In this document: positions 44,482 to 53,876 of the stretch, one piece after another | Layout of the letters: every line of letters starts with the position of its first letter | Numbering within the stretch: the stretch's first letter is position 1 | NCBI RefSeq assembly: GCF_017357385.1 | Contig: NZ_CP071633.1 | Coordinates: forward strand, 849,961 to 913,960 | DNA from: Rhizobium sp. NZLR1 | Lineage (GTDB): Bacteria > Pseudomonadota > Alphaproteobacteria > Rhizobiales > Rhizobiaceae | Direction of reading: 5' to 3' | DNA length: 64,000 nucleotides | Notes under the pieces: generated by a model | What the model was told of the DNA's origin: nothing | Seen by the model: the letters and a program-made list of their open reading frames with translations, nothing else | Database searches by the model: none | Program-made: the position numbers and the translations under genes

Positions 44482-45195
44482 TCAAACGCCCTGGAACATG
44501 CGGGCGCGGGCATTCAGTATGTGTTTCTTCATTGCATCGTGAGCTTCGGTTTCCTGCCGTGCGAAGATCGCCTCCACGATCACCGCGTGCTCATCCTGGA
44601 CGCTACGGATCTGCTCCAGGGTCCGTTTCAGGCTCAAGCTTCGCGTAACCGAATGGCCGATGGCGAAATGCGGCCTGAACCATTCGCGAACGGTGATGTG
44701 GAACTGGTTGCCGGTCGCCATGGCGATTGCATCATGCAGAGCCTGGTCCTCCTCGGCGCCGAGCTCTCCGTTGCGCAGGCATTGCTCGATCGAAAGAAGC
44801 GCTGCGGTTATCCGTTCCCTGTCGTCCGGCTGCCAGTTTCGCGCGGCAAGCTCCGCCGCCTCGGCTTCGAGACCGGCGCGGAATTCGAAAAACCGCTGAA
44901 CATCCGCGAGCGATCCGACCGGCACCATTTTCAGCATCGACGAATCCGGCCTCTGCCTGACATAGGAGCCGGAGCCCTTGCGTGAAACGACCAGACCATC
45001 GGCTCTCAAGCGTTCGAGCGCTTCGCGCACGACCGGTCTCGATGCGCCGAAATCAGCAGCGAGCTTCGTCTCCGACGGCAATCGTTCGTTCACCGGAAAG
45101 TTGCCGTCGGCGATCATCCCCACGATTTTCTCGTAGATGATGTCGCTGAACCGCGTTGCGGCTCTGTTCGAAACGGCGTCGACCGCGAATGTCAT
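44482..45195 (-). CDS. GntR-family regulator, FadR subfamily (FCD domain)
   Basis: 237 residues. The winged helix lies at about residues 20-80 (RLPSETKLAADFGASRPVVRE, then RKGSGSYVRQRP). The FCD effector domain has metal-binding His/Asp positions (LHDAIAMATGN, EHAVIVEAIFARQ). It is first in the minus operon, with AAGGACGATC before the ATG, and is well placed to control both divergent operons. The effector is probably an acidic sugar intermediate (inference). Confidence 0.9.
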   Translation of the reverse strand: MTFAVDAVSNRAATRFSDIIYEKIVGMIADGNFPVNERLPSETKLAADFGASRPVVREALERLRADGLVVSRKGSGSYVRQRPDSSMLKMVPVGSLADVQRFFEFRAGLEAEAAELAARNWQPDDRERITAALLSIEQCLRNGELGAEEDQALHDAIAMATGNQFHITVREWFRPHFAIGHSVTRSLSLKRTLEQIRSVQDEHAVIVEAIFARQETEAHDAMKKHILNARARMFQGV

Positions 45196-45497
45196 GATCG
45201 TCCTTTTCTCTGAACGCTGTGGGCTCTTGCTGTCGCCGGCATCATATCTCCATGGCAGCTCACAGCTTCTAACAGATCGCCGTATTTAGTTCGCTGTAGC
45301 CTTGTATTCCGGGCAGGCAATTCAAGTTCTGATGTTGCATCGCTACAAAATTTGTAATTATCTGTCAACTCTTGTAATCATTTGGGAACGTGTCTATGGT
45401 TCGGTCGTAGCGCCGAGGAGGGCGCAGGCGGCGGGTCGGGAGCCCGCCGCATCCGCCGGTCTAAAAAGCTGCGCCGGCATAAAAACGGAGGAACTCG
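45196..45497. promoter_or_regulatory. Divergent promoter region with candidate GntR/FadR operator
   Basis: 302 non-coding bases between the two sugar-acid operons. A 13-base dyad TACAAA-A-TTTGTA lies at 45344-45356, and the TTGTA half-site recurs near 45302 and 45372. FadR-subfamily regulators often bind GT-N-AC type dyads of this kind. Sequence here is AT-richer than its surroundings. No firm -35/-10 pair is assigned. Confidence 0.6.
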
Positions 45498-47438
45498 ATG
45501 CCTAATGAAATACTGTCGCGTGGCGTTACCCGCCGCGCCGTGCTTGGCGGCATGGCCGGTGTCGCCGCGCTATCCGTCGCTGGTCGCGTCTCCGCCGCCG
45601 CAGGCGGTGAAGCACCCGCACTTGCACAGCTTGTGAAAGATGGAAAACTGCCGCCGCTCGCCGAGCGCCTGCCGAAGAAGCCGATGGTCGTCAAGCCGTT
45701 CGAAAAAATCGGCACCTATGGCGGCTCTCTGCGCCGCGGCCTTCGCGGTTCATCCGACCATAACGGCATTCTGCGCATGGTCGGCAACCAGAGCCTGGTG
45801 CGCTGGAACCTCGAGTTTACCGCTGTGGAGCCGAACCTTGCCGAGCGCTGGGAAGTCAGCGACGACGCGACGCAATTCACCTTCCATCTCATCGAAGGCG
45901 TGCGCTGGTCGGACGGTCATCCCTTTACGGCCGATGACGTCGTTTTTGCGATCGAAGACTGCGTCAAGAATACCGAGCTCTACAGCTCGACACCAGCGCA
46001 GCTTGCTGTCGCCGGCAAGCCGGTGACCGTCGAAAAAATCGACGACTATACGGTGAAGTTCACCTTTGCGGCGGCCAACGCGCTTTACCTGGAAAACCTC
46101 GCCACGCCGCTTGGTCAGCATCCGACGCTCTTTCCAAAGCATTACTGCAGCCAGTTCCTGCCGAAATATAATCCCAATATCGAGGCCGATGCGAAGAAGG
46201 CCGGCGTCACCAGCTGGACGGAGCTGTTCCGCAGCCGGTGCGGTGACATCGAGATCCCGTCGCGGTGGGGCAACGTCGACAAGCCGACGCTCGATCCATG
46301 GGTGGTGAAAGAGCCTTATGCCGGCGGCGCGACGCGTGTCGTCATGACCCGCAATCCCTATTTCTGGCAGGTCGATACCGAAGGCAACCAGCTTCCCTAC
46401 ATCGATGAGATCAACTTCGGCATCTCGCAGGACGTCGAATCGCTGATGCTGAACGTCATTTCGGGAAAGATCGACATCCAGGAGCGCCATATCAGCGTGC
46501 TTGCCAACAAGCCGACGCTGTCCAAGAACATGGAAAAAGGCGACTATCGACTGCTGACGCTGGTGCCTTCGGCCTCGCAACAATGCCAGATCTATTTCAA
46601 TATCACCCACAAAGATCCTGCCATGCGCAAGATGTTTGCGGACAAGTCGTTTCGGCAGGCCTTGTCGATCGGCATCAATCGCCCAGAGCTCATCGATATT
46701 GTCTATTTCGGGCAGAGCGAGCCTTACCAGGCGGGGCCGCGTCCAACCCATCCGTGGTATAACGAGAAATACGCGCGCCAGTTCACCGAATTTGACGCCG
46801 ACAAGGCAGGCGCGATGCTCGATCAGGCCGGCTACAAGAAGGGCGGCGACGGCTTCCGCCTTCGGCCCGATGGCCAAAAGGTGTTCTTCTCGATCGACGT
46901 CATTCCGACGTTATATCCCGATCTGGTCGACGCGCTCGAACTGGTCAAGACGCATTGGGCCCAGATCGGCATCGACATGAAGGTCAATACCATCGAGCGG
47001 GCGCTTTATTACACCCGCGGCGACGACAATGCCCATGATGCGCAGGTGTGGCCGGGGCCCGGCGGTCTCGATCCGATGCTCGATCCGCGCGATTTCTTCG
47101 CCTTCCATCCGCAGGGTTCGCGTTACGCCATTCCGTGGACGCTTTGGTACACCTCCAACGGTGCACGCGGCGAAGAGCCGCCGGAAAGCCAGAAAAAGCG
47201 CATGAAGCTCTTTGACGAAGCGCGTTCGACGGCCGATCTCGACAAGCGCGGTGCGGTCATGAAGCAGATCTTCGACATCGCCGCGGAGGAATTCGAGACC
47301 GTCGGGCTTTGCCTCGCGGTCGGCGGGTTCGGCATCATCCGCAACAATCTGCGCAACGTTCCCGAGAAGCAGCCGGATAGCTGGTCCTGGCCTAATCCGG
47401 GGCCTGCGTTGCCACAGCAATTCACCTTCACGAGCTGA
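45498..47438 (+). CDS. Family-5 ABC substrate-binding protein, twin-arginine signal
   Basis: 646 residues, long for the family. The N-terminal VTRRAVLGGMAGVAALSVAG looks like a Tat signal, so the protein may be exported folded. The SBP_bac_5 domain contains DGHPFTADDVVFAIEDCVKN, and FWQVDTEGNQLPYIDEINF is a segment I associate with large oligosaccharide-binding members. GGAGG lies 6 bases before the ATG. First gene of the plus operon; a hairpin follows it, before the permease genes. Confidence 0.88.
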   Translation: MPNEILSRGVTRRAVLGGMAGVAALSVAGRVSAAAGGEAPALAQLVKDGKLPPLAERLPKKPMVVKPFEKIGTYGGSLRRGLRGSSDHNGILRMVGNQSLVRWNLEFTAVEPNLAERWEVSDDATQFTFHLIEGVRWSDGHPFTADDVVFAIEDCVKNTELYSSTPAQLAVAGKPVTVEKIDDYTVKFTFAAANALYLENLATPLGQHPTLFPKHYCSQFLPKYNPNIEADAKKAGVTSWTELFRSRCGDIEIPSRWGNVDKPTLDPWVVKEPYAGGATRVVMTRNPYFWQVDTEGNQLPYIDEINFGISQDVESLMLNVISGKIDIQERHISVLANKPTLSKNMEKGDYRLLTLVPSASQQCQIYFNITHKDPAMRKMFADKSFRQALSIGINRPELIDIVYFGQSEPYQAGPRPTHPWYNEKYARQFTEFDADKAGAMLDQAGYKKGGDGFRLRPDGQKVFFSIDVIPTLYPDLVDALELVKTHWAQIGIDMKVNTIERALYYTRGDDNAHDAQVWPGPGGLDPMLDPRDFFAFHPQGSRYAIPWTLWYTSNGARGEEPPESQKKRMKLFDEARSTADLDKRGAVMKQIFDIAAEEFETVGLCLAVGGFGIIRNNLRNVPEKQPDSWSWPNPGPALPQQFTFTS

Positions 47439-47451
47439 TTCGGATCTCCGG

Positions 47452-47473
47452 CGCCGTGCCATCAGGCACGGCG
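47452..47473 (+). terminator. Hairpin after the family-5 binding-protein gene
   Basis: Perfect 9-bp stem CGCCGTGCC/GGCACGGCG with loop ATCA, followed by TCTTCCTT, 14 bases past the stop. Placed between binding-protein and permease genes like the hairpin at 763, it probably stabilises the binding-protein mRNA or partly terminates transcription. Confidence 0.6.
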
Positions 47474-47556
47474 TCTTCCTTCAAGTCTGTCCCCCAATGC
47501 CTTTTCGGCCGTCCAGCCGAAGGAGTCGGGGCGGCGTTCAATGCAAGAGACGCCCT

Positions 47557-48543
47557 ATGCTGGTCTTCATCGCCAAACGCTTCCTATGGATGATTCCATC
47601 GCTTTTTGCCGTCAGCTTTCTCGCTTTCGTGCTGATCCAGCTGCCGCCGGGCGACTATGTCACGACCTATATCGCAACACTGGCGGCATCCAACGAAATC
47701 GTCGATCAGAACACGGCGGCACAATTACGCGAGCGCTTCGGCCTCGGCGATCCGATGCTCGTCCAATACTTCAAATGGATATGGGGCATCCTCTCGCGCG
47801 GCGATTTCGGCATTTCTTTCGAATGGCAGCAGCCCGTCTCCGACCTTATCTGGGAGCGCATGGCGCTGACGCTTGTTCTGGCCCTGTCGACATTGATCGC
47901 CACTTGGGCGATCGCCCTGCCGATCGGCGTCTATTCCGCTGTGCGCAAATATTCGATCGGGGACTATTTCTTCACCGCCTTCACCTTTTTCGGCCTGGCC
48001 GTTCCGTCCTTCCTGCTGGCGCTGGTGCTGATGTATGTCGCGGCGGTCGAATTCGGACAGGATGTCGGCGGGCTGTTTTCGCCCGAATACGAGAACGCGT
48101 CCTGGAGCTTCGCCAAGATGATCGATCTCTTCTCGCATCTCTGGCTTCCGGTCATCATTCTTGCCGTTTCATCGACCGCGAGCCTCATCCGTGTCATGCG
48201 CGCCAACATGCTCGATGAACTGCCGAAGCCTTACGTGACGACGGCAAGGGCAAAAGGTCTCTCAGAGTTCCGGCTGCTGATGAAATACCCAATGATGATC
48301 GCGCTCAATCCGTTCATCTCGACCATTGCCTGGCTGCTGCCCAACCTCATTTCCGGCTCGGTTGTCGTCGCCATCGTCCTAAATCTGCCGACGGCCGCAC
48401 CTTTGCTGCTGCAGGCGCTGATGGCCCAGGACATGTATCTGGCCGGTGCCTTCGTTCTGCTGATCTGCGCTCTGACGCTGATAGGCTCTTTGATCAGCGA
48501 CATCCTGCTTGCGCTGGTCGATCCCCGCATCCGGTTGGAATAG
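47557..48543 (+). CDS. Dipeptide-type ABC transporter permease (DppB-like)
   Basis: 328 residues with six hydrophobic helices. The start MLVFIAKRFLWMIPSLFAVS is a normal DppB N-terminus; an upstream in-frame ATG at 47497 would add 20 hydrophilic residues. The EAA loop is PYVTTARAKGLSEFRLLMKYP. The PPGDYVTTYIA segment is usual in the sugar-associated subgroup. The ribosome site is weak (AAGAGA). Confidence 0.88.
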   Translation: MLVFIAKRFLWMIPSLFAVSFLAFVLIQLPPGDYVTTYIATLAASNEIVDQNTAAQLRERFGLGDPMLVQYFKWIWGILSRGDFGISFEWQQPVSDLIWERMALTLVLALSTLIATWAIALPIGVYSAVRKYSIGDYFFTAFTFFGLAVPSFLLALVLMYVAAVEFGQDVGGLFSPEYENASWSFAKMIDLFSHLWLPVIILAVSSTASLIRVMRANMLDELPKPYVTTARAKGLSEFRLLMKYPMMIALNPFISTIAWLLPNLISGSVVVAIVLNLPTAAPLLLQALMAQDMYLAGAFVLLICALTLIGSLISDILLALVDPRIRLE

Positions 48544-48552
48544 GAGCCTAAC

Positions 48553-49674
48553 GTGGCTGACATCACCGTTACAAATATTCAGCCGGATCGCGCCGCCGTC
48601 GCATCGCAGTGGCAGTTGATCTGGTGGGCTTTCCGCCGGCACCGGCTGGCCATGGTGGCGCTTGTCGTCACCGTGATGATGTATATCGTTGCCCTGGTTC
48701 CCGGCTTCTTCGCCATCAACGATCCGAACCTGCAAAATGCGCGGGCGACCTTTCACCCACCGCAGAGATTGCATCTGATCGACACGCAGAATGGCTTTTC
48801 CTTCGGCCCGCATTATTATCCGATGAAGCTGACCCGCGATCCGGAAACACTGGCCGCCATCTTCAAGGAAGACACGACAAAGCGTGTCGACGTCCAATTT
48901 TTCGGGCGCGGCTATGAATATTCCGTATTCGGTCTGTTCAAGTCAAACATCCACCTGATCGCCTCGCCCGACAAGACGACGCCGCTGCTTCTCTTCGGCG
49001 CCGACAGGCTTGGGCGCGATGTTTTCAGCCGAACGGTGCAAGGCTCGCAGATCTCGTTGTCGATCGGCCTCGTCGGCGTCTTCTTCTCGCTCATGCTCGG
49101 TATCGTGCTCGGCGGTATCTCGGGATATTACGGCGGCCGCATCGATTTCTTTATGCAGCGCGTGATCGATTTCGTTCTGTCGCTGCCGACGATACCGATC
49201 TGGCTCGCCATGGCCGCGGCCCTGCCACAGGATTGGCCGGCGACGCTGCAGTATATGATGATCACGATCATCCTGTCGCTGACCGGCTGGGCGCAGCTTG
49301 CCCGCGTCGTTCGCGGCCGCTTCCTGTCGCTGCGAACAGAGGAGTTCGTCGCCGCCGCGAGACTCGACGGCGTTCGCGAAAGACGCATCATCTTTCGCCA
49401 CATGCTGCCGAGCTTTGCCAGCCACATCATTGCGTCGATCACGCTTGCGGTGCCGGCGATGATCCTTGCCGAAACCTCTCTCTCCTTCCTGGGGCTCGGG
49501 CTGCAGCCGCCGACCATCTCCTGGGGCGTGCTTTTGCGCGAGGCCCAGAACATTCGCTCGATCGCCACCGCGCCATGGCTCTTCATGCCGGGCTGCGCCG
49601 TCGTGGTCGCCGTGATGGCGCTTAACCTTCTCGGCGACGGGCTGCGCGATGCGGCCGATCCGTACAACAAATGA
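48553..49674 (+). CDS. Dipeptide-type ABC transporter permease (DppC-like, long N-terminal insert)
   Basis: 373 residues from a GTG start with GGAG 6 bases upstream. After the first helix (about 38-58) lies an extracytoplasmic insert of about 90 residues before LFGADRLGRDVFSRTVQG, as in the YejE-like and sugar-associated subgroup. The EAA loop is TEEFVAAARLDGVRERRIIFRH. It pairs with the preceding permease. Its stop overlaps the spacer before the ATPase gene. Confidence 0.88.
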   Translation: MADITVTNIQPDRAAVASQWQLIWWAFRRHRLAMVALVVTVMMYIVALVPGFFAINDPNLQNARATFHPPQRLHLIDTQNGFSFGPHYYPMKLTRDPETLAAIFKEDTTKRVDVQFFGRGYEYSVFGLFKSNIHLIASPDKTTPLLLFGADRLGRDVFSRTVQGSQISLSIGLVGVFFSLMLGIVLGGISGYYGGRIDFFMQRVIDFVLSLPTIPIWLAMAAALPQDWPATLQYMMITIILSLTGWAQLARVVRGRFLSLRTEEFVAAARLDGVRERRIIFRHMLPSFASHIIASITLAVPAMILAETSLSFLGLGLQPPTISWGVLLREAQNIRSIATAPWLFMPGCAVVVAVMALNLLGDGLRDAADPYNK

Positions 49675-49681
49675 GGCCGGC

Positions 49682-51403
49682 ATGACCGATATCGTTCCCA
49701 TCGCCGGCAGGCCGCTGCTCCAAGTGAAAAACCTGACCGTCGAATTTCCACTGCGGACCGGCATCTTTCGCGCCGTCAGCGACCTGTCTTTCTCGATCGA
49801 ACCGGGCAAGACGCTTTGTGTCGTCGGCGAAAGCGGATCCGGCAAGTCGGTGACAGCGCGTTCGATCCTGCAGATCGTCGACGCGCCTGGCCGCATATCC
49901 GGCGGATCGATCATCTTGAACGATCAAAACGGCGGCTCGACCGATCTGACCAGCCTCAATCCGCGCGGGCGTCAGATCCGGGCGATCCGTGGCCGCGACA
50001 TCGCCATGATCTTCCAGGAGCCGATGTCGTCGCTGTCGCCGATCCACACGGTCGGCAACCAGATCGTCGAGGCGCTTCTTCTCCACACCAGGATGAGCAA
50101 GGCAGAGGCGCGCACTGAGGCCATATCGCTGCTCAAGCAGGTCGAGATTCCCTCGCCGGAAAAGGCGTTGGATCGGTATGCCTTTCAATATTCCGGCGGG
50201 ATGCGCCAGCGCGCGATGATTGCTATGGCACTCGCCTGTAAACCTCAGCTCCTAATCGCCGACGAGCCGACCACGGCTCTCGACGTGACGACGCAGGCCG
50301 AGATTCTCGACCTGATCGCCCGCCTGCAAAAGGCCAATGGAATGGCCGTTCTGTTCATCACGCATGACATGGGTGTCGTGGCCCAGATCGCCGACGATGT
50401 GCTGGTGATGCATAACGGCGTCGCCAAGGAATATGCGCCGGTCGAGCAGATCTTTCATGCGCCGCAAGACGACTATACCCGCATGCTGATCGGCTCGGTG
50501 CTGAAGCTGGAGCAGAAGGCGGAAATCCGCCTGGCGCGCGCGCCGCTCGACAGAACCCAAGCGCCGATCCTCGAACTGCGCAACGTCTCGATGGATTTCG
50601 GAGAGGTGAAGGCGCTGGACGATGTTTCCATTTCGCTGCTGCCGGGCGAGACCCTCGGCATCGTTGGCGAGAGTGGCTCCGGCAAGACGACGATGGGCCG
50701 CTCGATCATGCGGCTGCTCGATCCGACTGCCGGCGAAATCCTGTATCGCCGCGCCGATGGCGACATCATCGATCTGGCGACGGCAAAAGGTCCCACACTG
50801 GCCGCCGCGCGCCGCGAATTGCGTATGGTGTTTCAGGATCCTTTCGGCTCCCTCAATCCACGCATGACCGTCTCCCAGATCATCGGCGAGCCGCTGCTCG
50901 TCAACGGGGTCGCCAAGGGGCGGGCGCTGGAAGAGCGGGTTTGCCATCTGATGGAGCAAGTTGGCCTCGATCCGAGAGCACGCGAACGCTACCCGCACGC
51001 ATTCTCCGGTGGTCAGCGCCAGCGCATTGGCATTGCCCGGGCCATCACGCTCAATCCGCGCGTCATCGTCGCGGATGAGGCAACCTCGGCGCTCGATGTC
51101 TCCGTGCGCTCGCAGGTGCTCGATCTCCTGATGCGCCTGCAGGACGAACTCGGCCTCGCCTATATCTTCATCAGCCATGATATCGGCGTCATCCGCTACA
51201 TGTGCGACCGTGTCGGCGTCATGTACAAAGGCCAACTCGTCGAAATCGGCGAGGCGGAGAAGGTCTGCCGTACACCCGAGCACGCCTACACGCAGGCGCT
51301 GATATCAGCGATCCCCCGTCCAGATCCGCGTGACCGCGATCATTCCAGGCGTTTCCGCTACGTCGCGCCCGACAACCTCAGGAATGGAAGTTCTCAGAGA
51401 TGA
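49682..51403 (+). CDS. Fused DppD-DppF ATP-binding protein
   Basis: 573 residues carrying two complete oligopeptide-type ATPases in one chain. Domain 1 has Walker [10 protein letters not shown] and YSGGMRQRAMIAMAL with LLIADEPTTALD. Domain 2 has GESGSGKTT, FSGGQRQRIGIARAI and IVADEATSALD; its Walker B has Glu-Ala in place of Glu-Pro. The ATG at 49682 with GAGG 5 bases upstream is chosen over 49649. It overlaps the following enolase-family gene by ATGA. It supplies both ATP sites for the two preceding permeases. Confidence 0.92.
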   Translation: MTDIVPIAGRPLLQVKNLTVEFPLRTGIFRAVSDLSFSIEPGKTLCVVGESGSGKSVTARSILQIVDAPGRISGGSIILNDQNGGSTDLTSLNPRGRQIRAIRGRDIAMIFQEPMSSLSPIHTVGNQIVEALLLHTRMSKAEARTEAISLLKQVEIPSPEKALDRYAFQYSGGMRQRAMIAMALACKPQLLIADEPTTALDVTTQAEILDLIARLQKANGMAVLFITHDMGVVAQIADDVLVMHNGVAKEYAPVEQIFHAPQDDYTRMLIGSVLKLEQKAEIRLARAPLDRTQAPILELRNVSMDFGEVKALDDVSISLLPGETLGIVGESGSGKTTMGRSIMRLLDPTAGEILYRRADGDIIDLATAKGPTLAAARRELRMVFQDPFGSLNPRMTVSQIIGEPLLVNGVAKGRALEERVCHLMEQVGLDPRARERYPHAFSGGQRQRIGIARAITLNPRVIVADEATSALDVSVRSQVLDLLMRLQDELGLAYIFISHDIGVIRYMCDRVGVMYKGQLVEIGEAEKVCRTPEHAYTQALISAIPRPDPRDRDHSRRFRYVAPDNLRNGSSQR

Positions 51404-52611
51404 AGATCACCGGGATCCGGACTTTTCTCATGCATGTCGGCCAGCCAGACCCCTCGAACTGGGCTTCCGATCAGCGTTCCGGTGGCGGCGCCTCCAAGCA
51501 ATTCGGCGGCACCAGAAACTGGCTCTTTTTGAAGGTCGATACCGACGAGGGTATCACCGGCATCGGTGAATGCTCGGGCTGGCCGCGTGTCGTCGAGACC
51601 GCGATCCATGATCTTGCACCCCTCCTCATCGGCGAAGATCCGGCCCATATCGAACGGCTGTGGCAGAAGATGCATATCGCCATGATGGGCCATGGTATGC
51701 TCGGAACTGTCGGAGGCGGTGCGATGACCGGCATCGACATGGCCCTATGGGACATCAAGGGCAAGGCGCTTGGCGTGCCTGTCTGGATGCTGCTCGGCGG
51801 CAAGGTGCGCGACCGGATACCGATCTATTCGCATGCGAATACGCCCGAGCGCGCACTTGCGCTCAAGGAACGCGGGATAAAGGCGATCAAGTGCGGCGGG
51901 GTCGCCGATCCCATTCGCAAGGTCGCCGCGCTCCGCGATGCCGTCGGCGACGACATGGACATTGCCATCGACCTGCATGGGCCGCCGTGGCTGACGCCTG
52001 CGGATGCCTGCCGCCTGGTGCGGGCGCTCGAGCCCTATGAATTGATGTGGGTGGAAGATCCAATCGCGCCGGAGAATATCGACGGCTACCGGCGTATCCG
52101 CGATGCAGCTTATGTGCCGCTTGCGGCCGGCGAGCGCTCGGCGACCATCTTCGGCGAGCGCGAGCTTATCGAGAAGGAACTGGTCGACGTGATCCAGCCG
52201 GACACCGGCCGGGCAGGCGGCATCACCCAGATGAAGAAGATCGCCGCCATGGCCGAAGCCCATCATATTCAGATGGCGCCGCATTCCGGCTCGCTCGGGC
52301 CGGTGGCGGAATATGCGGCCTTGCATCTGCTTGCGGCAATCCCGAACGCTCTCATTCTCGAGCGCCTCGACGATGACTGGGACGGCCGCCGCCGGACGAT
52401 CGTGCCGCATCCGCAACAGGTCGACGGTTTGATCGCCGTTCCCGATGGCCCAGGACTTGGCTGTGATATCGACGAAGCCTTCGTGGCGCGTTTCCCCAGT
52501 GCCGGCAACGTCTCGGTGCCGGCAGCTGCCGGCGTCTATAATCCCGGAACCGACAACGAGCAGGTCTACGTGCAGACGCGCGTGGCGCGTCGCAATTATT
52601 TCAATCGCTAG
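51400..52611 (+). CDS. Enolase-superfamily sugar-acid dehydratase (DgoD-like), first of two
   Basis: 403 residues. The capping domain is followed by the barrel with metal ligands Asp (IAIDLHG), Glu (WVEDPI) and Glu (LAAGERS), then IQPDTGRAGGITQMKKIAAMAEA and catalytic His in MAPHSGSLGP. The DLHG, AAGER and AGGIT segments follow E. coli galactonate dehydratase. The usual second-strand Lys-X-Asn (FKLN in DgoD) reads IKCG here, so specificity may differ. It probably dehydrates an aldonate or aldarate. Its ATG overlaps the ATPase stop. Confidence 0.85.
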   Translation: MKITGIRTFLMHVGQPDPSNWASDQRSGGGASKQFGGTRNWLFLKVDTDEGITGIGECSGWPRVVETAIHDLAPLLIGEDPAHIERLWQKMHIAMMGHGMLGTVGGGAMTGIDMALWDIKGKALGVPVWMLLGGKVRDRIPIYSHANTPERALALKERGIKAIKCGGVADPIRKVAALRDAVGDDMDIAIDLHGPPWLTPADACRLVRALEPYELMWVEDPIAPENIDGYRRIRDAAYVPLAAGERSATIFGERELIEKELVDVIQPDTGRAGGITQMKKIAAMAEAHHIQMAPHSGSLGPVAEYAALHLLAAIPNALILERLDDDWDGRRRTIVPHPQQVDGLIAVPDGPGLGCDIDEAFVARFPSAGNVSVPAAAGVYNPGTDNEQVYVQTRVARRNYFNR

Positions 52612-52620
52612 AAGGACAGA

Positions 52621-53811
52621 ATGATGAAGATCGACCGCATGCGGGTTTTCATGACCCGCGACAAGGACCGTCCGCGCGTGATCGTCGCGCTCGATACCGA
52701 TGACGGGCTTACGGGCTGGGGTGAATGCTACAATCACGGGCCGGACAAGGCGCTTCCGCCGCTGCTCGATTATCTCTGCGGATTTTTGTCCGGCCAGGAT
52801 CCGACTCGCGTCGAGTATCTGGTCAATCTGCTGGTCCAGCAGAGCCGGTTCCCGCCGGGCGCGCTTGGCCTTGCCGCGATCTCCGCGCTCGATCATTGCC
52901 TGTGGGACCTTGCGGCCAAGGCGGCGAATCTCCCGGTCTATAAGCTGCTCGGCGGCGAGGTGCGCGACCGCATCAAGGTCTATGCCGGGGTCTATACCGC
53001 TCCCGATGCGCCGGCGGCCCGCGACGAATTCGATCGCCTGAAGGAGGGATGGGGGTTCACCGCCTTCAAGCTCAGCCCCTGGCGGATCGACATGCACTCC
53101 AATCGCTGGGGCAATGTCGTGAAGGCCTCGGCGGATTATTTCCGCTCGCTTCGCGAAACGGTCAACGACGAATACGAGATCGCCTTCGACGCGCATGCGA
53201 AGATTTTCGAGCCGGTCGCCGCTCGCCAGCTCGGCAATGCATTGGCCCCCTACGACCCGCTATTTTTCGAGGAGCCGCTACGGCCAGAAAACATCGAGGC
53301 CTGGGGCGATCTGAAGCAGGGCCTTAACTGCACGTTGGCGACCGGCGAGTCGCTCTACAACAGGAACGAGTTCCTGCGGCTGCTGCAGGTCAAGGGCGCC
53401 GATCTGATCCAGCCGGATATTTGCGTCGTCGGCGGCATCAGCGAAATGCGCCGCATTGCCACGCTCGCCGAAGCCTTCTTTGTCGGCGTCGCGCCGCACA
53501 ACCCGATGGGCCCCTTGGCAACGGCGGTCAACGTGCATTTTTCAGCTGCGGCGCAGAATTTTCGTATCCTCGAATACCGGCTGCCGAAGGGCCAGGCCTA
53601 CGTCTATGGCGGCAACGATATCGAGAAGCGGGAAGGCGAAACCCGTTACGTCGTCGATCCCTATCTACCGAAGGACGGCTATCTCGAACTGCGCCCGGAT
53701 CGGCCCGGCTGGGGCGTCGAGATGGACGAGAAGGCGATGGAGGAGGAAGGCTATATCCACTGGCAGCGGCGCGTGCCGAAGCGGCCGGACGGTTCTTACG
53801 CCTTCGCTTAG
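52621..53811 (+). CDS. Enolase-superfamily sugar-acid dehydratase (DgoD-like), second of two
   Basis: 396 residues, distantly similar to the preceding protein in layout. Second-strand motif is FKLSP, metal ligands are Asp (IAFDAHAK), Glu (FFEEPL) and Glu (LATGESLY), then IQPDICVVGGISEMRRIATLAEA and catalytic His in VAPHNPMGP. AAGGACAGA precedes the ATG. It is the last gene of the plus operon, before a strong terminator. Two dehydratases in one operon suggest two stereoisomeric substrates or sequential steps. Confidence 0.86.
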   Translation: MMKIDRMRVFMTRDKDRPRVIVALDTDDGLTGWGECYNHGPDKALPPLLDYLCGFLSGQDPTRVEYLVNLLVQQSRFPPGALGLAAISALDHCLWDLAAKAANLPVYKLLGGEVRDRIKVYAGVYTAPDAPAARDEFDRLKEGWGFTAFKLSPWRIDMHSNRWGNVVKASADYFRSLRETVNDEYEIAFDAHAKIFEPVAARQLGNALAPYDPLFFEEPLRPENIEAWGDLKQGLNCTLATGESLYNRNEFLRLLQVKGADLIQPDICVVGGISEMRRIATLAEAFFVGVAPHNPMGPLATAVNVHFSAAAQNFRILEYRLPKGQAYVYGGNDIEKREGETRYVVDPYLPKDGYLELRPDRPGWGVEMDEKAMEEEGYIHWQRRVPKRPDGSYAFA

Positions 53812-53828
53812 AGACGTCTCGAAAATCG

Positions 53829-53867
53829 GGAACTGGCTGCTGCCGCATGGGGCGGCCAGTTCCTTTT
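53829..53867. terminator. Bidirectional intrinsic terminator
   Basis: Perfect 9-bp outer stem GGAACTGGC (53829-53837) with GCCAGTTCC (53855-53863), an inner GC-rich stem, and TTTT at 53864-53867 on the plus strand. On the minus strand the stem is followed by CGATTTTC, so it can also stop the convergent FMN reductase transcript. It begins 17 bases after the enolase stop. Confidence 0.85.
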
Positions 53868-53876
53868 ATGTGCCCA

